A stretch of DNA of 20,259 nt from assembly GCA_002449145.1 (NCBI GenBank), contig DKCG01000005.1, positions 1-20,259 on the forward strand, in the 5' to 3' direction. Numbering within the stretch: position 1 is the stretch's first letter; every line of letters starts with the position of its first letter. This document shows, piece after piece, positions 7,518 through 14,807 of the stretch. The notes beneath the pieces are model-generated. The model worked only from the letters and a program-made list of their open reading frames with translations, searched no databases and was not told the DNA's origin. This DNA comes from Christensenella sp. UBA6880. Lineage in GTDB: Bacteria > Bacillota > Clostridia > Christensenellales > CAG-917. Position numbers and translations under genes: made by a program.

Positions 7518-7553
7518 GATTAATTTTTGCTTGATTCAAGGCATTTATTCATC
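7509..7553. repeat. Nested inverted repeat spanning both stop codons, possible bidirectional terminator
   Basis: GATGAATAA (7509-7517, the end of the exonuclease gene) and TTATTCATC (7545-7553, the end of the NUDIX gene on the other strand) form a perfect 9-bp inverted repeat. A smaller dyad, CTTGATTCAAG (7530-7540), sits inside. The genes converge here with a 27-base gap. There is no good T-run, so termination is only suggested. Confidence 0.35.
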
Positions 7554-8003
7554 GATAAGTTCCGAGTAATATATCGACTGCAAACTTTGAAGAACGTCGT
7601 TTTTGCGTTTCTCAATCATACTTTCGGGAAGGTGCGTCACGTCAAACCACTCTAACCCGTCGCATTTGTTCGGCTCTTTAATTTGAGGAACGCCCTCGTA
7701 TTCGTCAACGAAGAAATAAACGTTGTAATAAGTTTCTTCGCCGCCACCTTCAACGTTGTGTGCAAGGTGTGCAAAGCGCAGTTTTTGAGGGTCTACGGTT
7801 ATGCCTAGTTCTTCAAAACATTCTCTTGCAAGCGCGTGCGTTGCCGTCTCGCATTTGTCGACGTGTCCGCTGCCTGCCGTATCCCACTTGCCGTCCATAT
7901 AACCGGTGTTTGCTCTTTTGTGAAGCAGAATATACGTCTTGCCGTCCGTTCATTTCAAAATGATCGGAAACACTGCGCTGAACGCTCTGAAATGGTCTTT
8001 CAT
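7545..8003 (-). pseudogene. NUDIX hydrolase interrupted by one in-frame TGA
   Basis: The complete NUDIX box lies at residues 11-32 of the downstream open part (from the Met codon at 7898): Gly11, x5, Glu17, x7, Arg25-Glu26, x2, Glu29-Glu30, x, Gly32. The family normally has about 35 more residues in front. They are present in the same frame from an ATG at 8003-8001 with the ribosome-binding site AAAGGG: MKDHFRAFSAVFPIILK, then TGA (7952-7950), then TDGKTYILLHKRANTGY running into the NUDIX region. The frame is continuous apart from that codon, so one base change (for example CGA or TGG to TGA) explains it. The internal ATG at 7898 has no visible ribosome-binding site and would lose the first strands of the fold. 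The intact protein would hydrolyse a nucleoside diphosphate-linked substrate. It follows tadA by 27 bases. Confidence 0.85.
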
Positions 8004-8030
8004 ATTCAATATCCCTTTGTAAAGTTCTAC

Positions 8031-8489
8031 TTATCTGTTCTTTCTTTTTTGTTTGAAAAAGTCGGACAAGAGTTGCGAGCAGATTTGCCGTTCGTGTCCG
8101 CCGCTGACAAGGACGGTGTGATTGAAAAGTCCTTGCTCGAAAAGGTTGAGTTTCGAGCCGCAAGCCCCCGTCTTTTCGTCGTATGCGCCGAAGTACAGCG
8201 CGCGTATGCGAGAGTGTATCATCGCCCCTGCGCACATAACGCAAGGTTCGAGCGTGACGTAAACGTCGCAATCTTCGAGCCACCAGTTGTTCACCTCTTT
8301 GGTCGCTTGCGAGAGCGCGAGAATCTCGGCGTGACATATGGCGTTGTTTTCTCTTTCCTTGCGATTTCCGCTTGCGCCGATGGCCTTTCCGTCCTTGACG
8401 ACGACGCACCCGACGGGCACTTCGTCGTGCGCACCGCACTCTTTTGCGAGTTCAATCGCCATATTCATAAATTGCTCGTTATAACCCAT
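8031..8489 (-). CDS. tadA: tRNA-specific adenosine deaminase TadA
   Basis: This 152-residue cytidine-deaminase-fold enzyme converts adenosine-34 of tRNA-Arg(ACG) to inosine, allowing wobble decoding. Zinc and catalytic residues are present: HAE at 53-55 (His53 ligand, Glu55 proton shuttle) and PCVMC at 82-86 (Cys83 and Cys86 ligands), followed by AGAMIHSRI, typical of TadA. The N-terminal EVPVGCVVV strand and the basic C-terminus KQKRKNR also fit. The ATG has a clear ribosome-binding site, AAAGGTG. rlmH lies 47 bases upstream and the broken NUDIX gene 27 bases downstream, with no terminator between them, so tadA may extend the yycJ-rlmH transcript. Confidence 0.95.
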   Translation of the reverse strand: MGYNEQFMNMAIELAKECGAHDEVPVGCVVVKDGKAIGASGNRKERENNAICHAEILALSQATKEVNNWWLEDCDVYVTLEPCVMCAGAMIHSRIRALYFGAYDEKTGACGSKLNLFEQGLFNHTVLVSGGHERQICSQLLSDFFKQKRKNR

Positions 8490-8536
8490 ATGTCACCTTT
8501 ATCGTGTTGTTTTGAATATATAAACTGCTGATTGTG

Positions 8537-8995
8537 TTATTTGTGATACGGCAGACCTGCGTTTATAGACAAGGCTCTGTAAATTTGTTCACATAGCATC
8601 ATGCGAAACAACTGATGCGGGAAAGTCGGCTTGCCGAAAGATAGGACGAGATTTGCGCGCGAGCGAAGGTCGTCGGTGTGTCCGTGACTGCCGCCGATGA
8701 GGAATGAAAACTCGCTTTCTCCGTCGTTACATTTGGTCTTTATGAGGTCGGCAAGTTGCTCGCTTGAAAACTCTTTGCCTCGGAAATCCATTGCGACAAT
8801 ATACCCTTTTGCTTTCGAGAGCAACTGCTCGCTTTCGATACGCTGTTGTTCGGCGGGCGTTTTGCCTTGCGGCGCGTCGGGAAGTTCTATCACTTTGACA
8901 TCTGCAAAGCGAGAGGCGCGTTTGAGATACTCGGCGATTGCGTCGGTGAAATACTTTTCTTTGATTTTGCCGATTGCGATAATATTGATTTTCAT
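8537..8995 (-). CDS. rlmH: 23S rRNA (pseudouridine-1915-N3)-methyltransferase RlmH
   Basis: This SPOUT-class methyltransferase uses S-adenosylmethionine to methylate pseudouridine 1915 in helix 69 of 23S rRNA, acting on the assembled 70S ribosome. The N-terminus MKINIIAIGKIKEKY is the family start. The C-terminal knot region is complete: FLIGGSHGH, the LSFGKPTFPHQLFR segment, EQIYRA, and the terminal LPYHK. I chose the ATG at 8995-8993, not a GTG 15 bases upstream, because it overlaps the stop of the preceding gene as ATGA and matches the family N-terminus. That gives 152 residues, a normal length. Confidence 0.96.
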   Translation of the reverse strand: MKINIIAIGKIKEKYFTDAIAEYLKRASRFADVKVIELPDAPQGKTPAEQQRIESEQLLSKAKGYIVAMDFRGKEFSSEQLADLIKTKCNDGESEFSFLIGGSHGHTDDLRSRANLVLSFGKPTFPHQLFRMMLCEQIYRALSINAGLPYHK

Positions 8996-9954
8996 CTCAT
9001 CATTCCCCACGCAAAACTGAACGCCGTGGCGCAGATTCCCACCGCCACCGTAAGCATAAACGGAACGTCCTTATAAAGCGGCAAAACGTCGGTTGCGCTT
9101 GCGAAAGGAACGTCGGATATGCGCTCGTGTTTTACGGCGTCTTTGCGCATAACGAAGAATAAAAGCGCAAGCAAGCACGCGCACACGACCACGAGAGCCG
9201 CCGCCACCGCAAAGCCTAAATTCGAGCCGTAAAACCAGTTTGAAATTTTGTTGATGAAGTCGAATACGCCGCCGTTTTGGGAAACGTATTCCGAAAACAC
9301 GCTGTACGCGTTGTTGGCAAAGTGAATGAAGATTCCGCCCCATATGGAATCGGTGTAATACGCAATAAGTGCGACGGTTGCGCCGAAAAAGAACGTATAG
9401 CCCGTCTGCACGATGTTTTGGTGCATAAGCGAAAATAGCACGGCGGACACGAGCACGAACTTCCATTTACACTCTTTGTAGCCCGCCCTAATAAGACCTC
9501 TGTGCGCGATTTCCTCGCAAAATCCGGGAAGCACTGCAACCAAAAACAGTTCCTTGAACAGCGTGCCTACGCTATCGTAGTCGGTGCTTGACGGAATGTG
9601 GGTGTAACCTATCATTCTCAACGCCATTTGCCACACGAAAGATATGCCGCTCGAAACGACGATTGCGCATACGCACATAGGGATTATCAAAAGCCGGTTT
9701 TTTGCGGATATTTTTTTGAAACCGAAATCGGAAATTACGTCTTTTGCCTTTTCGCCCCTACGCTTTGCGGTGAGAGAATACAAAAACACGCTTATGAACG
9801 CAAAAATGGCAATCTGCACTACGCACGAGAAAAATGCGTCCGAATCCTTTATATTCAATGCGGAATAAATATCCAAAGCCGACGCTATACGCAAAAGAAG
9901 CGTGCATAGCACGACGACGAAATATATCCAACCTACGCTCGTCCGCTTCGTCAT
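8992..9954 (-). CDS. CPBP-family intramembrane protease (second of a tandem pair)
   Basis: This 320-residue multi-pass membrane protein belongs to the CPBP (CAAX protease and bacteriocin-processing, Abi) family. Conserved residues are Glu147-Glu148 and Arg152 in CEEIAHRG, His178 in LFSLMHQN, and His211 with the Asn pair in HFANN. About eight hydrophobic segments are visible, including two C-terminal ones beyond the protease core. The frame is open upstream to 10092, but that extension lies over the preceding gene. The ATG at 9954 overlaps its TGA as ATGA, so it is the likely start. Members of this family are Glu-dependent membrane proteases or scaffolds. The substrate here is unknown. Confidence 0.9.
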   Translation of the reverse strand: MTKRTSVGWIYFVVVLCTLLLRIASALDIYSALNIKDSDAFFSCVVQIAIFAFISVFLYSLTAKRRGEKAKDVISDFGFKKISAKNRLLIIPMCVCAIVVSSGISFVWQMALRMIGYTHIPSSTDYDSVGTLFKELFLVAVLPGFCEEIAHRGLIRAGYKECKWKFVLVSAVLFSLMHQNIVQTGYTFFFGATVALIAYYTDSIWGGIFIHFANNAYSVFSEYVSQNGGVFDFINKISNWFYGSNLGFAVAAALVVVCACLLALLFFVMRKDAVKHERISDVPFASATDVLPLYKDVPFMLTVAVGICATAFSFAWGMMR

Positions 9955-11036
9955 ATCAGCCCCACGATAAAGCCGTACAGCCAGTAGGCGCACACGAGCG
10001 CGAGCGCAATCCATACGCCCGTCAAATTCTGGTTTTTGCCTATATACTCGACGCCGTTGCTTTCCTCGAGTTCGTAGCGGATTTTCTTCCACCCCTGCTT
10101 CGTAAACAAGGATTTCAAAAAGCGCGCCAAGCCTTTGAACACGTTTTCTTTTTGCTCGGTTGCGTTCGAGGTTGCGACGATTGTGAATCCGTCCTCGCGA
10201 TAGACGTTGCTCACGAGTCCTTTTTTACGCTTTGCGCCCGCGCGGTAGAAAAGATAGAGCAAGCATACAAGCAAGAACAATCCGACGATGACGCTCGCCG
10301 CGCCCGTGAGCCAGTTGTAATAGCCGAGTTTGACGTACAGAGCGTCAACTTGCGGCAGATACGCCGTCAGCGTGAGAGATATGAAATTGTTGAAAAAGTG
10401 GATTATAACGCCTGCCCAAACCGAACCCGAAAGCGCGACGACGATTGCAAGCACAGTCCCCAAGCCGAATTGATGTACGGTTTGAACGGGATTTGCGTGC
10501 ATAAGCGAGAAAAACAGTCCCGACATCAGCACGCCGAACCATATATCTCTCGTCGCAAGCCCCGGAAAAACCGTGCCTCGCATAAAGATTTCCTCGCCGA
10601 TTGCAGGCATAATCGCAAGCACGAAAAGCGCGAGAAAATAGTAGCCTACGTGTGAAAATTCTGGCATAGTGACGCCCGATCCGTGATAGCCGATGACGCT
10701 CAAAAACGCCGACCACGCGTTTGCCAAAGGCAAAAACACAAGTATGGTCGCAACGGCGATAAACGGCAATATGACGATTTGCAAAGCGTTGAGTCTGCCT
10801 TTTAGTTTGGCGACGTTTACAATATCGATTTTGCGCACGCGCGCATACGTGAATACGGTTGCGATAAAGCCTATTTGCATAATCGCATACCCGCACCAAC
10901 TGTAGACGCTCATACCGTCGAGAGTTGCGGTTGAATTTCCGAGCGCGAGCGACAAGAACAGCGACAGCAAACTGCCGACGCATATGCACATAAGATAGAT
11001 TGACGAACTTTCGCTTGCGCCTATCGTTTTTCTCAT
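9951..11036 (-). CDS. CPBP-family intramembrane protease (first of a tandem pair)
   Basis: This 361-residue membrane protein has the CPBP core: GEEIFMRG (Glu148, Glu149, Arg153), FFSLMHANPVQ (His180), and HFFNN (His213 with Asn216-217). It has about eight hydrophobic segments. Between the last two lies a charged cytoplasmic-looking stretch (about residues 265-340) rich in Lys and Glu, which ends in a last helix at the C-terminus. Similar MH-N-VQT and HF-NN segments in the next gene indicate tandem duplication followed by divergence. It starts in an ATGA overlap with yycJ and ends in one with the second CPBP gene, so the three should be translated together. Confidence 0.9.
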   Translation of the reverse strand: MRKTIGASESSSIYLMCICVGSLLSLFLSLALGNSTATLDGMSVYSWCGYAIMQIGFIATVFTYARVRKIDIVNVAKLKGRLNALQIVILPFIAVATILVFLPLANAWSAFLSVIGYHGSGVTMPEFSHVGYYFLALFVLAIMPAIGEEIFMRGTVFPGLATRDIWFGVLMSGLFFSLMHANPVQTVHQFGLGTVLAIVVALSGSVWAGVIIHFFNNFISLTLTAYLPQVDALYVKLGYYNWLTGAASVIVGLFLLVCLLYLFYRAGAKRKKGLVSNVYREDGFTIVATSNATEQKENVFKGLARFLKSLFTKQGWKKIRYELEESNGVEYIGKNQNLTGVWIALALVCAYWLYGFIVGLI

Positions 11037-11809
11037 AGAATTTCAAAGACCTCGCTTCTTCTCAATTGATGTGCGACGTACAATTCAATGTCGCTTTGCT
11101 TTTCCTTTATGGCGCGTTCCACGGTTTCAAACGCCTTTTGTTCGGTGTTGTTGTTTTCGCTTATATGCCCCAAAACGAGTTGTTTTATGCGCGAATCGTC
11201 GCACAAAACAGACGTTATTCTTGCGGTTGCGTCGTTAGAGAGGTGTCCCGAATTTGACAGTATGCGCGCTTTTAGCATAGGCGGATATTTGCCGTTTTTG
11301 AGCATTTCGACGTCGTGATTTGCCTCCAGAAGCACGACCTCGCTGTCTTTTACGTTGCGGATAACGCCTTTGGTGGGTACGCCGATGTCGGTTGCCACGC
11401 TGCACCTTGCACCCTCAAAATCGAAAGTGTACGCAAGCGGGTAAACCGCGTCGTGCGGAATACGGAACGGCTCGACCGCTATATCTCCGATTTTGAATCC
11501 GCCCTCGTAGTCGGCAACGTCCGTCACGTTTTTGACGTCTGTTTTCTGACATATTGCGCGAGCGGTGAGCGGATGTGCGTACACTCTGGTGTACGACGAC
11601 AATTTGCAAAGTCCCGCAATATGGTCGCTATGCTCGTGAGTTATCACCACGCCGTCTATATCGCTCGGTTTCAACCCGAACTCGGAAAGCGCGCTCGAAA
11701 TCCTCGTAAACGAAACGCCAGCGTCAACCAAGATTGCCGTTGAATTTGACAGTATGAGCGTGGCATTTCCCTTGCTTCCGCTTGCAAGCGATACGAGTTT
11801 TAGCGACAT
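11033..11809 (-). CDS. yycJ: YycJ/WalJ-like metallo-beta-lactamase-fold hydrolase
   Basis: This 258-residue MBL-fold protein carries THEHSDHIAG at residues 57-66, the HxHxDH metal-binding motif. The N-terminus KLVSLASGSKGNATLI is typical of YycJ/WalJ, a nuclease-like protein encoded near the WalRK two-component system in Firmicutes and linked to mismatch repair and cell-wall/division coordination. A longer frame reaches 11851, but the ATG at 11809 has AAAAAAGGG just upstream and matches the family start. No walR or walK is in the window. The next two genes are CPBP proteases, followed by rlmH. Confidence 0.88.
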   Translation of the reverse strand: MSLKLVSLASGSKGNATLILSNSTAILVDAGVSFTRISSALSEFGLKPSDIDGVVITHEHSDHIAGLCKLSSYTRVYAHPLTARAICQKTDVKNVTDVADYEGGFKIGDIAVEPFRIPHDAVYPLAYTFDFEGARCSVATDIGVPTKGVIRNVKDSEVVLLEANHDVEMLKNGKYPPMLKARILSNSGHLSNDATARITSVLCDDSRIKQLVLGHISENNNTEQKAFETVERAIKEKQSDIELYVAHQLRRSEVFEIL

Positions 11810-11828
11810 TTGTATACCCTTTTTTGAG

Positions 11829-11863
11829 GGAAAAACGAATCGCAAAAGCAATTCGTTCCCCCT
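11829..11863 (-). terminator. Long hairpin, probable terminator of the zinc-ribbon operon or leader of yycJ
   Basis: On the minus strand AACGAATTGC and GCGATTCGTT pair around a TTTT loop (11857-11834) with one wobble pair. A run of T (TTTTT) follows immediately, as in an intrinsic terminator. Pairing can be extended outward (AGGGGG with TTCCCT, one bulged T), which would make a longer, leader-like structure. It lies 54 bases after the stop at 11917 and 20 bases before the yycJ start, so it may limit read-through into yycJ. I found no clear yycJ promoter. Confidence 0.55.
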
Positions 11864-11916
11864 ATTTTCGTTCGTTTAGTTGTTAAATTTGCGCTTTGAA
11901 TTAAATCTCTCTCGAA

Positions 11917-12765
11917 TTAGATTTCTCTCGAAAGGTTTTCGGCGTTTTCGACCTTGTCGTCGAGTTTGTTGAGAAGAACGGCGAATACTATCGACAGCAC
12001 GAGATTGACGAGCGCAAGCACCAAAATGACGAGGAATCCCACTTGTTCGCTTGCGACGAAGGATTTGTCGATAATCCATTTAATCATCACGGCGAGCATT
12101 GCGCCTGCGGCTACGAGCGAGAAGATGAAGTTGAGCGCGCGAGGATATTTGCCGCCGATTACGGAAACGAGCGACGCAATCGTCATAACCGCGCTGACCG
12201 CCGCAACGCCTATGTACGCCAAATTGCTGAGCGGATGAAGTTCAAATCCGTTTGCGACCCAGTTTTTAATCGTGCCTATGATGTTGAATTTTTCGATAGA
12301 CACCGTCCCTACGCTCGGTACGAAATAAGACAAGATGAACGGCAGCACGACGAGCGCGGACAATATAAACGTGACGAGCGCAAAAATTCTGGGTTGAATC
12401 TTGCCTCTCTTTCTGATCTTGCGAGCGGCAATCGTTTCGAAATCGGTTGCTTTGTCGTTTTCGACGGTCGCTTGCGCATATCCGTTCTGACCTCTGCCGT
12501 CCGTTCTCAAAACGTTGCTGTCCTGCGTCATATACGGCACGACGGCAAGCGGAACGACGATGGGTTGAAGTTGAATGGTGTTATGTTTCGGCGCGACGAT
12601 AGGCACGGGGCCGCCCGTTCCGACGGTTTTCATAACGGTAACGTCAGAGCCTGCTTCGGGTTGCGGCGCGGTGTACGCTTCCGCCTCGAACATAGGTTCG
12701 TCTTCGACCTTTATCTCGTTATCGGGGGTCATAACGATTTCTTGCTTTTTGTCTTTTTTCGACAT
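11917..12765 (-). CDS. Four-helix membrane protein with disordered N-terminus (paralogue A)
   Basis: Residues 1-118 are acidic, Pro/Gln-rich and low in hydrophobicity, so likely disordered and cytoplasmic. A basic patch RKIRKRGK at 115-122 leads into helix 1 (about 127-149). A conserved-looking loop EKFNII (158-163) is followed by helices at about 180-204, 209-232 and 241-265 and a charged tail. The layout and the KFNII segment match the next gene upstream, so the two are diverged paralogues. The segment PIVVPLAVVPYMTQD (68-82) resembles one in the zinc-ribbon protein of the same operon. I know no function. The stop is followed by the hairpin at 11829-11863. Spacing to paralogue B is 15 bases. 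Confidence 0.8.
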   Translation of the reverse strand: MSKKDKKQEIVMTPDNEIKVEDEPMFEAEAYTAPQPEAGSDVTVMKTVGTGGPVPIVAPKHNTIQLQPIVVPLAVVPYMTQDSNVLRTDGRGQNGYAQATVENDKATDFETIAARKIRKRGKIQPRIFALVTFILSALVVLPFILSYFVPSVGTVSIEKFNIIGTIKNWVANGFELHPLSNLAYIGVAAVSAVMTIASLVSVIGGKYPRALNFIFSLVAAGAMLAVMIKWIIDKSFVASEQVGFLVILVLALVNLVLSIVFAVLLNKLDDKVENAENLSREI

Positions 12766-12780
12766 ACTTCCTCCTCGCGA

Positions 12781-13563
12781 TTATTTGAGATAACCGCACT
12801 TGTCGCGATTGACGATTGCGCCGACGACGCACAAAACGAGATACGCCGCGCCCGAAACGACGAGCGTGAACAATTCGCTTTGCGCATAACCGGAAATGAA
12901 ATCCGCGACAAAATCTATACGTTCGATTCCGATTGCGCTTGCGCCCACGAGGCTTGCAACGAATATCGCAATCAAACATAGCGCGTAGATGACCGCGCCG
13001 TTTACGAATTTTACGGGTTTAACCGCGCCGAATATCGCAAAACAGGCTTTTATCACGTTAATCAGCACGCATAAAATGCCTATTGTGAGAATAAGCGACG
13101 GTATCGTGCTTATCCATATCGCGCCGACTTCTTCGCCTTGCCAACCGAGTGCCGCCGTCTGCTCGAAAGCGGAAATGAGGTTGCGAATGACGTTGAATTT
13201 GTCGGGAACGAGCACGAGGGGCGCGTCCACTTGCGCGCCTATCACGCCTAGTACGTACGGCAAAAGAACCAACACCGAAGCGACGAGAGCAATCACGCCG
13301 CTCGCCATATTTTTCGCTCTCTTGCCTCTTTTCCACTTCTTGTTGACTTCCTCGCGCTTGGGTTGGAAGTCGTCTTGGGTGGATACGATACGAGCGGAAT
13401 CCGAATCGAGCGTTTCCTTCGTGACGATTGTCGGCTCTATCACGTACTGCTGCATAACGGTGGGCATAACGTGATAGGCGGCGTTGTCAATGGGCGAAGG
13501 CGCGAGTCTTATGCCCGCGTCGTCAACGCTTCGATTCTTGTTTTTGTTGATCTTCTCTGCCAT
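12781..13563 (-). CDS. Four-helix membrane protein with disordered N-terminus (paralogue B)
   Basis: The design is the same as in the following gene: an N-terminal polar region of about 77 residues, a basic patch KWKRGKRAK (76-84), helix 1 at about 87-110, the loop segment DKFNVI (121-126), then helices at about 147-178, 187-212 and 229-250. Identity with paralogue A is low outside the basic patch, helix 1 (VLVLLPYVL against ALVVLPFIL) and the KFN-I loop. The polar region contains VMQQYV and IVTKE, distantly like the tail of the zinc-ribbon protein. The gene lies 15 bases after that gene and 15 bases before paralogue A, an evenly spaced operon. No known family is recognised. Confidence 0.8.
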   Translation of the reverse strand: MAEKINKNKNRSVDDAGIRLAPSPIDNAAYHVMPTVMQQYVIEPTIVTKETLDSDSARIVSTQDDFQPKREEVNKKWKRGKRAKNMASGVIALVASVLVLLPYVLGVIGAQVDAPLVLVPDKFNVIRNLISAFEQTAALGWQGEEVGAIWISTIPSLILTIGILCVLINVIKACFAIFGAVKPVKFVNGAVIYALCLIAIFVASLVGASAIGIERIDFVADFISGYAQSELFTLVVSGAAYLVLCVVGAIVNRDKCGYLK

Positions 13564-13578
13564 ATCTTATTCTATTTG

Positions 13579-14757
13579 TTAATTTTTCTTGTTTTGAGGT
13601 TGCGCCTTGACGGGTTGAGCCTTTTGCGGCTTTTGTTCTTGCGGAACATACTGCATAAGCGGTTGCTCTTGCGTGACGTACGGCACGAACGCAACGGGTT
13701 GAACTATGGGCGGCATTTGATAAGGCTTGCCGTCCTCGCCCATAAAGAATCCGGGGGTCGGATATTGAGGCATACCTGCCGCAACGGGTTGCGAGGGGTA
13801 CGGATACGGCGGATAGGGATAAGGCGCATATCCGCCTTGATAAGGCACTCTGCTCGGACCGGAAAAGTCTGCGGGTTGCTCTTTTTCGGGTTCTTTTTCC
13901 TCCACGGGTTTTTCCTCTTGCACGGGCGCGTTGAGTTCGTCGATAAACTCGTCAAGCGTGGGTGCTTTCTTCGTTTCGAGGTCTACGGTCGGCGCAGGTA
14001 TAATCTGTTGCTTGCGCTTTACGGGCGGACTTTGTTTAATCTTGTTTTTGGCAAGAAGAAGCAGAGCGCGCGCCTTGTTTCTGCCGCAATGCGTGCAAGC
14101 GGTTGCGGTGAGCGGGTTTATAGTGCCGCAAGCGGGGCAAACGTACGTGTCGCCGTCGATGTCGTCCTCGTCGATTTGAGTGTACGGGTCGGCGTAGTAT
14201 TTTGAATAGGTTTTGAGCGCGGCTGACATCTTTTTCAAAAGTTCGACGTCCTCAGGGCCGAGTTCGTTGAGTTTTTGACGATATTTTTCGAGATTTTCCG
14301 CTTTCACGCGGTATTCTTCCTCGCTCTTTTGGCGGTATTCTTCGACTTGTTGAAGTGCCTTTTCTCTTTCGTCGTCGGCTTTTGCGCGCTTTTCGGCAAT
14401 CTCTTTGTCGATTGCCGCCATACGGTCGCGTTCCATATTGTCGAGACGAAGTTTCGCCTTGCGAGCGTCGAGCATATCCTCGTCGCTGTGCGTTTCGCTT
14501 TCGACGACTATCGGCGCGCCACAGGACACGCAAAACTTTGCGCCGGGAAGATTTTTCGTTCCGCAAACGGCGCAAACAGGCTTGCGCATAACCTGCAAAA
14601 TGCCGCCGCACTTTGCGCAGTATCTGCTGCCGGCACTGTTTTTGGCGTGGCAAACGGGGCAGATCGTCTGATAATTTTCAACGACGTCCGCGCCGCAAGT
14701 CGGACAAAAGGCTTGTCCAGGTTTTACTTCATTTCCGCATATCTTGCAAACAAACAT
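13579..14757 (-). CDS. Zinc-ribbon protein with charged helical and Pro/Tyr/Gln-rich regions
   Basis: The 392-residue protein has four CxxC...CxxC zinc ribbons: Cys 4/7/18/21, 33/36/47/50, 62/65/76/79, and 207/210/221/224. Between ribbons three and four, residues about 94-168 form a highly charged, probably coiled-coil segment rich in Glu, Lys and Arg. After ribbon four come an acidic Pro/Glu stretch (265-297), a PYPYPPYPYP tract (312-321) and a Pro/Gln/Lys-rich end. There is no signal peptide or membrane helix, so it is cytoplasmic. Such arrays usually serve protein or nucleic-acid binding. The tail segment PIVQPVAFVPYVTQE (350-364) resembles residues 68-82 of paralogue A. It starts 50 bases after glnS, with GGTG as a weak ribosome-binding site. 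Confidence 0.8.
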   Translation of the reverse strand: MFVCKICGNEVKPGQAFCPTCGADVVENYQTICPVCHAKNSAGSRYCAKCGGILQVMRKPVCAVCGTKNLPGAKFCVSCGAPIVVESETHSDEDMLDARKAKLRLDNMERDRMAAIDKEIAEKRAKADDEREKALQQVEEYRQKSEEEYRVKAENLEKYRQKLNELGPEDVELLKKMSAALKTYSKYYADPYTQIDEDDIDGDTYVCPACGTINPLTATACTHCGRNKARALLLLAKNKIKQSPPVKRKQQIIPAPTVDLETKKAPTLDEFIDELNAPVQEEKPVEEKEPEKEQPADFSGPSRVPYQGGYAPYPYPPYPYPSQPVAAGMPQYPTPGFFMGEDGKPYQMPPIVQPVAFVPYVTQEQPLMQYVPQEQKPQKAQPVKAQPQNKKN

Positions 14758-14807
14758 ATTGCTTTCACCCGAATATCTTTATGTTGTTTATTGTTTTACC
14801 TTAAAAA

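Noticed and set aside
7950..7952. TGA read as tryptophan (alternative genetic code) to rescue the NUDIX gene
   Set aside because: pth, rlmH-operon genes, truA and the GlmU-like gene all end at TGA exactly where their families end, and tryptophan is encoded by TGG throughout.
9955..10092. N-terminal extension of the second CPBP protease
   Set aside because: The extension lies entirely over the preceding CPBP gene, is Arg-rich, and the ATGA overlap start at 9954 is far better placed.
12043..12981. A 312-codon plus-strand frame across the two four-helix membrane genes
   Set aside because: It spans an operon gap and two genes with clear membrane architecture. Its product is Arg/Asp-rich low-order sequence typical of an antisense shadow.
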